The notes: generated by a model not told the origin, from the letters alone. Positions 17,750 to 27,629 are shown, counted from the first letter of the stretch. The stretch: 64,000 nucleotides of DNA from Tunturibacter gelidoferens (GCF_040358255.1 NZ_CP132938.1:2046001-2110000); one strand, 5' to 3'. Numbers and translations are program-made.

Positions 17750-19276
17750 TCAGTGCGCGCTGGTAAACAACAAAGAACGTATTCGCGGGACGACCTGCTG
17801 TCGAACATAGCCTCGGAAGATAAAGGCAACCGCGAGAAAGTAAACCGGCAACGTAGCTAGAACCTGGATGAAAAATATCGTCAAGTTATGGACCGGGAAG
17901 GCTGCCATGGCGTAAGAAGCTATGACGAAGGGTACCCCGGCGAGAAACATGGGAGCCCAGACATTCCATATGACCTCAAAAGCACTGAGTCCGACCAGCT
18001 TTGAGATGTAGCGCGGCCAGAAGACCACATGGACGATCAAACTCGGGATCATGGTTCCGAGCGCAACGCCATAGATGCCGTACCAGCGAACCAGGACGAC
18101 GCTCAGTATCAGATTTGTGACTCCCTCTGAGATCGCCCAGAGAGCGGAGGCCTTATGTTTTTCTACTCCGTAGGCAATTGATGCGGCGGTTCTGTTTGCG
18201 AACGAGAAGAAAAGCGCCGTGCAAAGAATGATCAGAACTGTTCCCGAGCTCTGCGCATACTGCGGTCCCATCCAAAGTGAAATGAAGGTGCGACCGCGAA
18301 CGACCAGGGTGATGAGTATCGGCAGGGAGACCATGATCGTCGCTCGCGTCCCGTTTCTGAAGAGCGCAAGAAGTCCAGCCGTGTCGCCAGCCGCCTCATA
18401 GGTGCTTGCGGCTGGAACGAAGGATCCGCCGATCGAGCCTACGATCTGACTGGCGTATCGACAGAGGGAGTTGCCGATGGCATAGTAAGTGACTGCAGTC
18501 GCGGAGACGAAGGCGCCGACAACCAGATTGTCCGCCTGATAGACCAACTGGACTGCGATGGTCGTCAGAAAGGCATACGAGCTGTAGACCCAGAGTTTTC
18601 GCAGGGTCTCCCTCTTCGGTTTTTGCAGCTTCACTCTCAGTTCAGGATAAAGACGATGCGCGGTATACAAGAGAAGGGCACTGCTGACGATGATCGCGAT
18701 GAGCTCGCAGAAAGCAATGGAGATAATCCCGTGCCCGGTGCGTAGTGCGTAGACAACTCCCATGACTCGGATCGCAGTCTGCGTGAGACCGACATAATTT
18801 TGCAGATCGTAACGATTGAGCGCAGAAAGAACAGCCGAAGCGACACCGAAGGTCATTCCAATGACTGTGGTTAGCCCGATCAAAAGAATGGCCTTGCGAG
18901 CGTCGCTCGCCAGCGCGGGTGGGACTTTGAACCACAATGGGAAGATGGCAGCCAGGCCGACACTCAGCACCAGGCAGACTGCGCCGATCTGTAAGCGTAC
19001 CCAGAGCGCGGCGGAGATTGCCTCCGAGGATCCTTCATGATCTCCGGTGGTATGGCCCTTCGAGACAAACCTCAGGACAGAACTTTGCAGGCCCAGGTCC
19101 ATCAGGCCCAGATAGCCTACGACCGAGATGGCCAGCACCCATACTCCGTAGGCGGCGTCTCCGAGGCGATGCAGAATGAATGGCGCAAAAAAGAATCCGA
19201 CTGCCATATTGGCGAGTGTTCCCAGCCAATTGAACAGTACGTTCCGAGCAATGTGTCGTACACGCAACTGCGGCAA
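17750..19276 (-). CDS. Wzx-type lipid-linked oligosaccharide flippase (MOP/PST superfamily)
   Basis: The protein has 508 residues with about 12-14 hydrophobic segments spread over its full length. The N-terminal RNVLFNWLGTLANMAVGFFF and the FILHRLGDAAYGVWVLA motif are typical of polysaccharide transport proteins of the MOP superfamily. It moves undecaprenyl-diphosphate-linked repeat units from the inner to the outer leaflet of the inner membrane, ahead of polymerisation. The start is a TTG with GGAG 7 bases upstream; no ATG precedes it in frame. It is alone on the minus strand between two plus-strand glycosyltransferase blocks. Confidence 0.9.
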   Translation of the reverse strand: MPQLRVRHIARNVLFNWLGTLANMAVGFFFAPFILHRLGDAAYGVWVLAISVVGYLGLMDLGLQSSVLRFVSKGHTTGDHEGSSEAISAALWVRLQIGAVCLVLSVGLAAIFPLWFKVPPALASDARKAILLIGLTTVIGMTFGVASAVLSALNRYDLQNYVGLTQTAIRVMGVVYALRTGHGIISIAFCELIAIIVSSALLLYTAHRLYPELRVKLQKPKRETLRKLWVYSSYAFLTTIAVQLVYQADNLVVGAFVSATAVTYYAIGNSLCRYASQIVGSIGGSFVPAASTYEAAGDTAGLLALFRNGTRATIMVSLPILITLVVRGRTFISLWMGPQYAQSSGTVLIILCTALFFSFANRTAASIAYGVEKHKASALWAISEGVTNLILSVVLVRWYGIYGVALGTMIPSLIVHVVFWPRYISKLVGLSAFEVIWNVWAPMFLAGVPFVIASYAMAAFPVHNLTIFFIQVLATLPVYFLAVAFIFRGYVRQQVVPRIRSLLFTSAH

Positions 19277-19757
19277 GTTGAGGCTCCAGAATGGACGTTT
19301 GGCTTAGAAGCGGAGGAACTTCGTGATGCTGCTTCACTCAGGGTCCCGAAAGTCGTTGCCTCACTGAGTATCGGCTACGTTGAGGCCGTCGATGACTTTC
19401 GACGACCAGTTTATATCAGCAAGATGTGTTCCTCTCGGGAGTTCGGCCATCCGGGTCGGGTCGAACGTGACTATCGTTTAAACAGAGCCCAATTTGAAAT
19501 TTGCGGGCGACCCTGGAGACTTTTTACGCGGTTCCACCGACGCCGCCAATACCACTTCGGTGTAAATCATATTGTTGTCTGGTATGGAGATAGCAGCGTA
19601 TCGTAGACCTGTGGGTCATCGCCGACTTCGGCTCGCAATGCAAATAGCTGTTGAAGTCCCCGGATCAGCCAATGAAACGTCTCAAGTCCGAATCTGCGTC
19701 GTTTCTTAGCCTTAGCGTACGACCGAGACCGCTCCACGCTCTCCGGAAGCATACAGT
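19277..19757. other. 481-base divergent intergenic region
   Basis: No gene is supported between the flippase start and the GT2 gene at 19758. It should carry divergent promoters. No clear promoter, dyad or repeat was recognised by eye, and open frames crossing it are antisense extensions of the flippase region. Confidence 0.4.
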
Positions 19758-20873
19758 ATGACAAAGTTGATCTTCTGGTACTGCTTTGCGCTGACAGGTT
19801 ACGCGTATCTCGGCTACGCGATCTGGCTTTGGTTCTGTGTTCGCTTCCGCAAACGTCGTCTTCCCGGAACTCGCTCCGCAACTCCAAACGTCTCGATCAT
19901 TATGGCGGCGCGTAACGAAGAGGCGAATTTGCCAGCCAAGCTGGAGAATCTTCGTCGTTTGACCTTCCCGAGAGACCGGCTTCAGATCGTCATCGTCTCC
20001 GACGGATCGACGGACCGCACAGCCGAAATTCTACGGGAGCAAGCTCCCAGCATCGTCCCGGTAGTTCTCGAGAGGTCCAATGGCAAAGCTGCCGCCTTGA
20101 ACGAGGCCGTGGGTCTGGCGCAGGGCGAAATCCTCGTATTTCTTGACGCGCGGCAGACCGTCGACGAGGACGCCGTCTCGGAGTTGGTCGCATGCTTTGA
20201 CGATCCGACGATCGGCGCGGTGAGTGGTGAGCTTTTGCTCGAGACACCTGCCGGCGACGCCAGTGAAGAGGGCCTCGGGATCTACTGGAAGATCGAAAAA
20301 GCGGTGCGCAAACTCGAGTCTGCGTCCGGCTCGGTCGTGGGGGTGACGGGAGCGATCTACGCAATCCGGCGCGAACTGTACACGGAGATTCCCCCAGGGA
20401 CGATTCTTGATGACGTCTTTGTCCCGATGAATGTGGCGCGGAAGGGAAAGCGGATTGTGTTTCAGCCTTCTGCAATTGCGAGAGACCGGATCTTCAGCAA
20501 GAAAGGAAAGGAGTTCTCGCGCAAGGTTCGTACGCTGACCGGGAACTACCAGTTGCTTCGGCTGGCCCCGTGGCTGCTTTCGCCGTCGAATCCTCTACTC
20601 TTCCGCTTCGTGAGCCACAAGCTTCTCCGGCTGCTCGTTCCATTTCTGATGATTTTGATGCTCGTGTCCTCTGCGTTGGCCAAAGGACCGCTTTATGCGA
20701 CGATCTTCTGGATTCAGATCGTGTTCTATATCTCAGCCGCGTTTGGAACGTTGATTCCATCTGCTAAAAAATTTAGACCAATCGCAATCGCCAGTACGTT
20801 CGTAATGCTTAATACGGCCGCCGCACTGGCGTTCTACAATTTCATCGTAGGACGAAAAGAAGTCTGGAATTAG
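19758..20873 (+). CDS. Membrane-anchored glycosyltransferase family 2
   Basis: The protein has 371 residues. One N-terminal transmembrane helix (IFWYCFALTGYAYLGYAIWL) precedes a GT-A domain: VSIIMAARNEEANLPAKL, VSDGSTDRTAEIL, then VFLDARQTVDEDA in the place of the DxD motif, and GAIYAIRREL. At least two hydrophobic segments close the protein (LLVPFLMILMLVSSALA, IASTFVMLNTAAALAFY). The layout resembles PgaC/NodC-like processive GT2 enzymes, but the QxxRW motif of those synthases was not found. It is followed after 64 bases by the ligase/polymerase gene in the same direction and probably forms a unit with it. Confidence 0.88.
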   Translation: MTKLIFWYCFALTGYAYLGYAIWLWFCVRFRKRRLPGTRSATPNVSIIMAARNEEANLPAKLENLRRLTFPRDRLQIVIVSDGSTDRTAEILREQAPSIVPVVLERSNGKAAALNEAVGLAQGEILVFLDARQTVDEDAVSELVACFDDPTIGAVSGELLLETPAGDASEEGLGIYWKIEKAVRKLESASGSVVGVTGAIYAIRRELYTEIPPGTILDDVFVPMNVARKGKRIVFQPSAIARDRIFSKKGKEFSRKVRTLTGNYQLLRLAPWLLSPSNPLLFRFVSHKLLRLLVPFLMILMLVSSALAKGPLYATIFWIQIVFYISAAFGTLIPSAKKFRPIAIASTFVMLNTAAALAFYNFIVGRKEVWN

Positions 20874-20937
20874 GAGATAGGAAGTCGATCTATCAGTTGC
20901 GGGGTTAGTCCTTCATAGATCGATGAAATGAGACTGC

Positions 20938-22281
20938 ATGTTAGGAACAGGAATCGGACATTACATTCCGTTGGTTGCGTATCTGGGCTTCTGCGTCATG
21001 ATCGTCGTGTCGCTGCTCAAAAGGCCTCTCTACGGGCTTTATTACATGGTTCCGTTCCTGCCCTATCGCACCATGCGCGATCACTTTCTGGACTATCCTC
21101 TGGGTGGCAACATGCTCACCATCCTGGTAATCGCTGTGATTGTGGGAGCCTTGATCAAAGGCAAGCGTCTGCCCAAGGGAAAGGGGAAACTCTACCTGAT
21201 CTGGCTGATCTTCGCGATCTATCTTTATCTCTCCATGTGGCTCGGCGTAGCGATGGGAAATGCGCCCCCACCGATCTGGCTGCAGGACATTAACTTTGTG
21301 ACGTGGAAAGACTACATGCTGATTCCTCTAGTCTTTCTCGCGGCGGGTCTCGTTGTAGAAGACAGAAAGTCGGTGAGGATCATAATTTTTCTCACTGCAT
21401 TTTCAGTAGTCGCCATCGACCGAAGTTGTTTGATGGACAGCATGTCCAGAAGTTGGTCCAACTTCGACGAAAACAAGCGCGGAGGCGGTCCTCTGGGCTT
21501 CGGATCAAATCAGACTGCAGCGTACCTCGCTCAATTTTCGATGTTCTTCTGGGGCTTTGCACAGTTTCTAAAAAGGAAGAAACTGCGGCTGATCTCTTAC
21601 GGAATCGTCGCGCTGACCATTTTCACGGACATGTACACGTTTTCGCGCGGCTCCTATCTTGCGATCATCTTTTCGGTAGTTGTTCTAGGATTCTTGAAGG
21701 ACAGAAAACTACTCATCGTCGCTGCACTTTTCTTGGTGACCTGGCAGGCTATCGTTCCGACCGCCGTCCGTGAAAGAGTCAACATGACGGAGAACTCGAA
21801 TGGTCAGCTTGAGTCCTCGGCCAACGAGCGGGTACGATTGTGGCAGGATGCTGAGGATGCCATCGCAGCCGACCCGATCTTCGGGGCAGGCTTCGCCACC
21901 TATCAACTGACAGCCCACGTCGACAACCTGAGGGACACGCATAACTGGTACATCAAGGTATTGGTGGAGACTGGCATCGTCGGAATGCTGATTGTGCTTG
22001 CCATGCTCCAGCAGATGCTTGCGGCGGCCTATCGCCTCTTCAAGATCGCGGAAGACCCTCTCTATCGCGGTCTTGGGCTCGGCCTCTTCCTGGCGATCTG
22101 CGCCTGTCTCGTAGCGAACTGCTTTGGCGATCGATGGACGTATATCGAAATTACCTCGCCGCTGTGGCTGCTGGTCGGAACCACTCTTCGCGCCACTGAA
22201 TTCTCCGAGGCCGCACCGGTGACGGAGGCGACCGCTTCGAATGCAACGATCAGTACGAATCCATTTCTCGCGTATCGGTAA
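20938..22281 (+). CDS. O-antigen ligase / Wzy-type polymerase family membrane protein
   Basis: The protein has 447 residues with about 10-12 transmembrane segments. A large periplasmic loop in the second half ends with DTHNWYIKVLVETGIVGM, the conserved His-containing motif of the O-antigen ligase (Wzy_C) family. In a Wzx/Wzy system such a protein polymerises repeat units on the outer face of the inner membrane; in lipopolysaccharide pathways it ligates O-antigen to lipid A core. The neighbouring flippase, chain-length and export genes favour polymerase here. The last 40 residues are polar and probably cytoplasmic. Confidence 0.88.
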   Translation: MLGTGIGHYIPLVAYLGFCVMIVVSLLKRPLYGLYYMVPFLPYRTMRDHFLDYPLGGNMLTILVIAVIVGALIKGKRLPKGKGKLYLIWLIFAIYLYLSMWLGVAMGNAPPPIWLQDINFVTWKDYMLIPLVFLAAGLVVEDRKSVRIIIFLTAFSVVAIDRSCLMDSMSRSWSNFDENKRGGGPLGFGSNQTAAYLAQFSMFFWGFAQFLKRKKLRLISYGIVALTIFTDMYTFSRGSYLAIIFSVVVLGFLKDRKLLIVAALFLVTWQAIVPTAVRERVNMTENSNGQLESSANERVRLWQDAEDAIAADPIFGAGFATYQLTAHVDNLRDTHNWYIKVLVETGIVGMLIVLAMLQQMLAAAYRLFKIAEDPLYRGLGLGLFLAICACLVANCFGDRWTYIEITSPLWLLVGTTLRATEFSEAAPVTEATASNATISTNPFLAYR

Positions 22282-22339
22282 TGTGCGAGTGCGTTGTCTG
22301 TGCTGTTCTTCACTTTGCGTGCGGCTGGAAGATTTCTAA

Positions 22340-23512
22340 ATGAGTATGATTCGGGCGCTCCACCTTGAGGAATCGACTGGCAGGAACGCGGCGTATGCTG
22401 AATTGCCTCACGTGCTGCTCGTGCTCGATCAGTTTCCCAAAACACTTGGCGGCGGAGAACGTATCGTACTCAAGCTCGCCGCTCTCCTTCCTCAATATGG
22501 ATACCGCGTCTCGATCCTGACCTTTTCAGCCGACCCGGCAAGCGCTGGTCTTCAGTCGCCGCCATGCTCTGTGTACCTGCTGCCTTTGCAGCGAACCTAC
22601 GATCTGCAGGCAATACGAGGCAGTCTTGATCTAAGAAGGTTCCTCAAGGAGCAACGAATCCGGATCGTTCAGACGTTCTTTGAGAGCTCGGACATCTGGG
22701 CAGGATTTGTAACTAAAGCGATGTCCAGTGCAAAGCTCATCTGGAGTCGAAGAGATATGGGTATCCTTCGGACCGGCAAGCATCATGCAGCCTACCGCCT
22801 TATGGCAGGAGCTCCAGATAAGGTGTTTGCCGTCTCCGAACAAGTGCGCCGGCATTGTATTGAGGTGGACGGCATCGATCCGTCGCGCGTGCAGACGGTC
22901 TACAACGGGCTCGATCTAGCAGACTGGAATGCGGACTCCAGATCGGCAGAACGCGCTGGAGAATCTATCGTGGCGACGGTTGGTAATATTCGCCGGGTAA
23001 AAGGACATGATGTTTTTATTCGCGCCGCCGCCTCTGTCATTAGAAAGTTTCCCCACGCGTCGTTCCGTATCGCCGGCGATGTTCTGGAGCCGGAGTATTT
23101 TGCGGAGTTGCAGGCACTGGTCAGCGAACTGAAACTGTCCGGCCGCTTTCACTTCGTTGGAGGCGTGACCGATCTCAGAGGCTACCTCTCTGCAGCCGAG
23201 GTCTTCGTGTTGCCATCACGGAGCGAAGGTTTTTCGAATGCGATCGTCGAGGCAATGGCTGCGGCCCTTCCCGTAGTCGCCACTGACGTAGGTGGCAACG
23301 CAGAGGCCGTCCAGGATGGTGTGAGCGGCATCATCGTTCCGCCGGATGACTCTGATGCTCTGGCGTCCGCGATCATCAGTCTGCTCTCCGACACCGCTAA
23401 GGCGAAGAAGATGGGAGCAGAGGGAAAGAGGCTGGCCGCCGAGAAGTTCACGACCGAGGCCATGATGGGCCAGATCACCAGTGTTTACGCAACTCTGCTC
23501 AGGGGAGAATAG
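22340..23512 (+). CDS. Glycosyltransferase family 4
   Basis: The protein has 390 residues. After about 20 variable residues comes VLLVLDQFPKTLGGGERIVLKLA, the glycine-rich N-terminal motif. The C-terminal domain shows VATVGNIRRVKGHDVFIRAA, FRIAGDVLEP and the E-x7-E loop RSEGFSNAIVEAMAAALP. It is the third plus-strand gene of the block starting at 19758 and is followed by a convergent TPR lipoprotein gene 52 bases away. It is probably a cytoplasmic sugar transferase of repeat-unit assembly. Confidence 0.92.
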   Translation: MSMIRALHLEESTGRNAAYAELPHVLLVLDQFPKTLGGGERIVLKLAALLPQYGYRVSILTFSADPASAGLQSPPCSVYLLPLQRTYDLQAIRGSLDLRRFLKEQRIRIVQTFFESSDIWAGFVTKAMSSAKLIWSRRDMGILRTGKHHAAYRLMAGAPDKVFAVSEQVRRHCIEVDGIDPSRVQTVYNGLDLADWNADSRSAERAGESIVATVGNIRRVKGHDVFIRAAASVIRKFPHASFRIAGDVLEPEYFAELQALVSELKLSGRFHFVGGVTDLRGYLSAAEVFVLPSRSEGFSNAIVEAMAAALPVVATDVGGNAEAVQDGVSGIIVPPDDSDALASAIISLLSDTAKAKKMGAEGKRLAAEKFTTEAMMGQITSVYATLLRGE

Positions 23513-23564
23513 TCCCTCATGAGCCGTTCGGAGCCGATACAGCATTGATGCCTCGGAGGGGGAT

Positions 23565-25862
23565 TCAGCTCAACAGAGCGAGTTCCTTGTCGGCGTCCTT
23601 CGCGGTCTGTGTGTTCGGCGCCAAGGCTACCGCTTTCTTCAGGTGAGTCATTGCATCGGCGGTGTTGGAGAGCTTGGTGTAGGTCATACCCAGGTGATAG
23701 TGAATGGACGCACTGTTGGGAGCTGCTTTGACGGCATCCTCAAGAAGATCGCGGGCCGAAGCAAAGTTGCCCTTCTGATAGTAGATCCAGGCCAGGGTGT
23801 CCGCGGTGTTTGGCGAAGATGGCATGGCGCGTCGCGCTACCTGGGCCAGAGAGAGGGCAACGTCAAGGTTTTGTCCAGTCTCCACCATAAGGTACGCAAG
23901 ATTGTTGGCTGCAATCGGTTGTTCGGGCTGCACGGCCAGAGCCTTCTTGTAGCTGGCCATAGCTCCGTTGCGGTCGCCCTGGGACTCCTGCATGGTACCC
24001 AGCATGGTGAACCCCTGAGCGTCTGTGGGATGATCCGTGGTCCACTGTTGCCATTTGGCCACGGCCTTGGCGGGATCGCCAGCTGTAACTTCGGCTCGAG
24101 TGTAGTTGATGACTGCTGAATTGTCGTTCGGATTCAGCTGCATCGCTTTCTCGGATGAGGTCAGCGCATCTTTGGGGTCGCCAGTGCTCAACTGCAACTC
24201 AGCCAGCAGGTTGTACATGTCGGCGTTTTGCGGAGACTTCGCGATCTGGTCCTGAACTCGGCTGATCGCCTTAGCCGGCTGCTTTTGATACAGCAGAGCG
24301 GAGGCCAGCAGACGCAGAGCGCGTGAGGAGTTGGGGTTCAGCTCGAGCGACTGTTCGAGCAGGGTCTGGGCTTCGGGAGTCTTCTGCTGGAAGAGGCGAA
24401 GCTGCGCAAGTTCCAGATAGCCGGTGGGGTTCTTCGGGTCCAGCTTGATGGCCTGATGGAAGTCAGCGTCTGCCTTGTCGAACTCCTTCTGGCTGCCTTC
24501 GGCCATTCCGCGCCAGATGTAGGGTCCGGCAATCTGTGGGTTGATAGAAATGGCCGTATCGGCTACTTGATGAAGCGTGCTGAAGTCGTGGGTATCAATT
24601 GAGACCTCTGCGAGGCCGGCCTGCGCCTCCAAACTATTGGGGCTGAGTTTAGCGGCATCGCGGAAGCTCTGCTGAGCAACTGCCATATCGCCTTTAGCGC
24701 GGGCTGCCCGGCCGAGCCAGAGCTTGACGACCAGATTGTCGGGATTGGCCTTGGCCGCCTTTTGCAGCATGGTGAAGGCATCGCCGGTCTTGCCATCGTT
24801 GAGCAGCAGCATGCCATTGAGAACGGCAACCTCTGGAATATTGCTGTCGGCTTTGGCTAGCTCCGCGCCGACGGTCCTCGCTTTGGGCAGATCTTTGTTC
24901 AGAATCAGGAGTCGCAGATAAGCGATCTTAAGCGGCGCACTCTTTGGATGTTTGGAGACAAGATCCGCGTAGGCGGCCTCGCCCTGAGGGAGCTGGTTGG
25001 TGCGTATGTAGTAGGTAGCCAACATGCCTGCACCACTCTCGGAGTCCGAGAGATCCTCCGACGCCTGACGAAGCGTTTGCTCAACCTTGGCAGTGTCCTT
25101 TTGACGCATGTAGAGATCCGCGAGGCTGGCCCGCGCCAACACGCTCTTGGGGTCGGCCGCAATGGCAGCCTTCATCTGATCCTCGGCACCCTGAAGGTCA
25201 CCCTTCTTCTGCAGAAGCGAGGCCAGGACCACACGCGCGGTCACATTCTTCCCGTCCAGCGAAACAGCCTTACGGAGTTGGTCTTCCCCAGCGGCGGCGG
25301 TGGCGGGATCGTTGCTCTGTAACAGACCCAGGGAGGCATGGAATGCGGCGCGATTCGGGTCGGCCGCTAGAGCCTGTTGAATCTGCGCCAGTGCCTCGAT
25401 GCGATCCCCCTTGGCTGCGGCGATGCTGGAGAGGAGAGCATGAGCGTCAGCGTTATTGTTGTCGATGGCGAGGACCGCGGTGGCCTGGGCGGTGGCGCGA
25501 TCGATCTGTTTGCCGGCCAGCAGGATGTTGCCGAGATCGATCCGCGCCTGGAGGTTGCCAGGCTGCAGATCGACCGTGCGCATCAACTCACCGTACGCGG
25601 GCATGACCGATCCTTGTTTCAGGAAGACCTTAGAGAGCTGGTAGTGAGCATCGGCGTAGTTGCGGTCCACTTTGAGGGCGTTGGCGAACTGAATCGTCGC
25701 TTCCTTGAGCTTGCCCTGGTCGGCATAGCGCTTGCCGCTTTCGAGATAGCGCAACTTCTGTTTGTTGGGATCGCGATGACAGCCCGCGGTGAGTCCAAGG
25801 GCAAGCGAGACTGCCAGCACTGTTGCGATTTGACGGGCTGCCTGGGGGAGGGTAGTTCGCAT
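23565..25862 (-). CDS. TPR-repeat lipoprotein of the exosortase/exopolysaccharide locus (PrsT-like)
   Basis: The protein has 765 residues from an ATG with GAGGAA 8 bases upstream; a longer frame to 25901 has no such site. Residues 1-28 are a lipoprotein signal ending in LTAGC. The rest is about 20 tetratricopeptide repeats (for example YADQGKLKEATIQFANALKVD, AQAGLAEVSIDTHDFSTL). Long TPR lipoproteins accompany exosortases in PEP-CTERM loci and also serve as outer-membrane scaffolds in Pel- and alginate-type export (AlgK, PelB). It probably assembles the periplasmic side of the export machine. It lies downstream of the exosortase and EpsI genes. Confidence 0.85.
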   Translation of the reverse strand: MRTTLPQAARQIATVLAVSLALGLTAGCHRDPNKQKLRYLESGKRYADQGKLKEATIQFANALKVDRNYADAHYQLSKVFLKQGSVMPAYGELMRTVDLQPGNLQARIDLGNILLAGKQIDRATAQATAVLAIDNNNADAHALLSSIAAAKGDRIEALAQIQQALAADPNRAAFHASLGLLQSNDPATAAAGEDQLRKAVSLDGKNVTARVVLASLLQKKGDLQGAEDQMKAAIAADPKSVLARASLADLYMRQKDTAKVEQTLRQASEDLSDSESGAGMLATYYIRTNQLPQGEAAYADLVSKHPKSAPLKIAYLRLLILNKDLPKARTVGAELAKADSNIPEVAVLNGMLLLNDGKTGDAFTMLQKAAKANPDNLVVKLWLGRAARAKGDMAVAQQSFRDAAKLSPNSLEAQAGLAEVSIDTHDFSTLHQVADTAISINPQIAGPYIWRGMAEGSQKEFDKADADFHQAIKLDPKNPTGYLELAQLRLFQQKTPEAQTLLEQSLELNPNSSRALRLLASALLYQKQPAKAISRVQDQIAKSPQNADMYNLLAELQLSTGDPKDALTSSEKAMQLNPNDNSAVINYTRAEVTAGDPAKAVAKWQQWTTDHPTDAQGFTMLGTMQESQGDRNGAMASYKKALAVQPEQPIAANNLAYLMVETGQNLDVALSLAQVARRAMPSSPNTADTLAWIYYQKGNFASARDLLEDAVKAAPNSASIHYHLGMTYTKLSNTADAMTHLKKAVALAPNTQTAKDADKELALLS

Positions 25863-25982
25863 CGCGCATTTCCTCAACTGTTCTTCAAACGATCTTGTCA
25901 TTCTCGCACTGTAATTGATACTGTCGGGGCCCGACGTGGCTCTCCGATATACAACTTAGGTGAAAGTTCGGTCTGCCGGTTC

Positions 25983-26648
25983 TCAGTCAGGAATAAACCG
26001 GGGCAGATTTGGCGCCATCAGCTGGGTGAATTGGGTAGCCCGTTCCCTAGCGCTGTCTAACGACTCCGAAGGCAGAACCTGGGTGATGACCCGAACCAGG
26101 GCTCCATCGGTGCGGTTCATGCGAATGGCATCGGCGACCATGTAGAGCTTGGCCCTGTACTCGTTGGGGATGCTGCGGCCATGCGCCTGATACCAGTAAA
26201 TAACAAACTGTTTGATGTCTCCGTTGCTAATAACGTATTCGCCAACCTTATACCGCTTGCCGTTAATATCCTGCAGGCCAGTGTATCTCTGCGAGTCGAA
26301 GGTCCAACCCGCGCCCGGCAGGCAGTTTTGCGGAGAGTGCATGGTCTGGCCTGTGCGTTGGCTGGCAAAGTAGCCGATAAAGAGGCTGACGGGGGCAAGT
26401 CTGGTCGTCGAGCTAGTAGTTGCTGCTGGCTGGCTGGTGTAGATCCGATTCAGGAAGTCGCCTTTACCCAGAACGGCGAGGGTATCGTCGGTAAGCGGAA
26501 CATCCTGTGCGGTCCAGCCACCGAAGTGTTCCGGCATCTGACTGAGCGGCTGGCTGATGGGTATGCGGTCCGCGTCGCCTCTGCTTTGCAGAATAAAGGC
26601 CGTCGAGGCGAGCAGAACGATCACAAGCCAGAAGCGTGGGGATCTCAT
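25983..26648 (-). CDS. epsI: EpsI family protein (exosortase-associated, DUF3485)
   Basis: The protein has 221 residues. The ATG overlaps the stop of the exosortase gene (ATGA). One N-terminal helix (FWLVIVLLASTAFILQ) anchors a periplasmic domain with LFIGYFASQRTGQTMHSPQNCLPGAGW-type residues near position 100-125, the conserved block of EpsI proteins (split here: LFIGYFASQRTGQ then HSPQNCLPG). EpsI is usually found beside, or fused to, exosortases and is needed for exopolysaccharide production in Methylobacillus; its reaction is not established. The strict overlap with the exosortase suggests the two act together. Confidence 0.9.
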   Translation of the reverse strand: MRSPRFWLVIVLLASTAFILQSRGDADRIPISQPLSQMPEHFGGWTAQDVPLTDDTLAVLGKGDFLNRIYTSQPAATTSSTTRLAPVSLFIGYFASQRTGQTMHSPQNCLPGAGWTFDSQRYTGLQDINGKRYKVGEYVISNGDIKQFVIYWYQAHGRSIPNEYRAKLYMVADAIRMNRTDGALVRVITQVLPSESLDSARERATQFTQLMAPNLPRFIPD

Positions 26649-27556
26649 GTGGTTTGTGCCCTTACGGGGGAGATCAGCTGCATGGCCCGGTGAACCAGGT
26701 AGAGGCAGGCGAGAGAGATCACGAACATGACCCAACCGGAGAACTCGTGGAAGAATCCCAACGCCTTCTCCGGGTCCCAATACTGGACGCACAGGCCGGT
26801 GCCTACGATGCGCGCAACGTTGGCCGCGACGGCGATGGGAATGCTCGCCAGAGCAAGAAGGACGCGACGCCTGTTGGTCCGCTCCAGAAAATAGCCGTAG
26901 AAGACCGCAAGCGTGAACAGGCTCATCAGCGAGCGGATGCCGCTGCAGGCCTCGGCGACCTCCAGCTTCATGACCGGCAGTTCGATCACGTTGCCCTCGT
27001 GGAGCGTCGGCACCCCCAGCAGCGGAAGAATGTCACTGGCGATCCGCGACGCCAGCAACTGCAGTGGGAAGGTGATCTGGTTGAAGAGGATGGCGGGAAA
27101 GGGAATCGCGAGAACCAGAACGAGGAGGGGAAAACGGAGCGCACGCACCATCGCCCAGCCGAAGAAGGTCCAGATCAGGCCGGTCATCAGGAATAAGAAG
27201 GACATGCGCGACGTGAATAGTTCGACGCCATAGACGCCAAGGATCAGAACCGCGATCGAGAAGACGATCAGAGGAACTCCAAACCAGCTCTGCCGGATCG
27301 GGGTGGTCTGGAGCACCTTCCTCTTGTCCCAGACTAAAAAGGCCGCGAAAAGGGGGACCAGAAAGCCATGAGAGTAATCCGGAAGAGTGGCCCAGTCGTA
27401 TACCAGTTTGATAGCCACGCGGTAGTACAGAACGACGACCAGGAGGGCAATGGAAGCGTAGGGAAGCCAGCCAAGCCCGGCGGGAGCGCCGGAAGGAGAG
27501 GTGAGCGGCAGCTCGGTATTGGCCTCCTTTGCGTCTACATCCACTGCATAGGGCAT
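26645..27556 (-). CDS. Exosortase (membrane cysteine protease/transpeptidase family)
   Basis: The protein has 303 residues with about eight transmembrane helices. The predicted active-site residues are all present: Cys204 in EACSGIRSL, Arg249 in NVARIVGTG and His270 in HEFSGW. Exosortases cleave C-terminal PEP-CTERM-like sorting signals of exported proteins in the inner membrane and are linked to exopolysaccharide. The ATG at 27556 is preferred (GGGGA upstream). A GTG at 27601 would add 15 residues but would sit on the predicted transcription start of a sigma-54 promoter at 27613-27629. No complete protein in this window shows a matching sorting signal, so the substrate lies elsewhere or in the truncated gene at the left edge. 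Confidence 0.93.
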   Translation of the reverse strand: MPYAVDVDAKEANTELPLTSPSGAPAGLGWLPYASIALLVVVLYYRVAIKLVYDWATLPDYSHGFLVPLFAAFLVWDKRKVLQTTPIRQSWFGVPLIVFSIAVLILGVYGVELFTSRMSFLFLMTGLIWTFFGWAMVRALRFPLLVLVLAIPFPAILFNQITFPLQLLASRIASDILPLLGVPTLHEGNVIELPVMKLEVAEACSGIRSLMSLFTLAVFYGYFLERTNRRRVLLALASIPIAVAANVARIVGTGLCVQYWDPEKALGFFHEFSGWVMFVISLACLYLVHRAMQLISPVRAQTT

Positions 27557-27612
27557 GATGTGAGTTGTCCCCGGTGTTGCTCGTATGACGTTATACTTCA
27601 CCTGATCCCTGT

Positions 27613-27629
27613 AAGCAATTCACCTGCCT
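27613..27629 (-). promoter_or_regulatory. Candidate sigma-54 (-24/-12) promoter for the exosortase operon
   Basis: On the minus strand the sequence is AGGCAGGTGAATTGCTT. GG and GC are separated by exactly 10 bases and lie in GGCA and TTGCT boxes, close to the consensus TGGCAC-N5-TTGCW. Mismatches are A for T before GG and G for the last C of the -24 box. Transcription would start near 27603, about 47 bases before the ATG at 27556. Confidence 0.5.
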
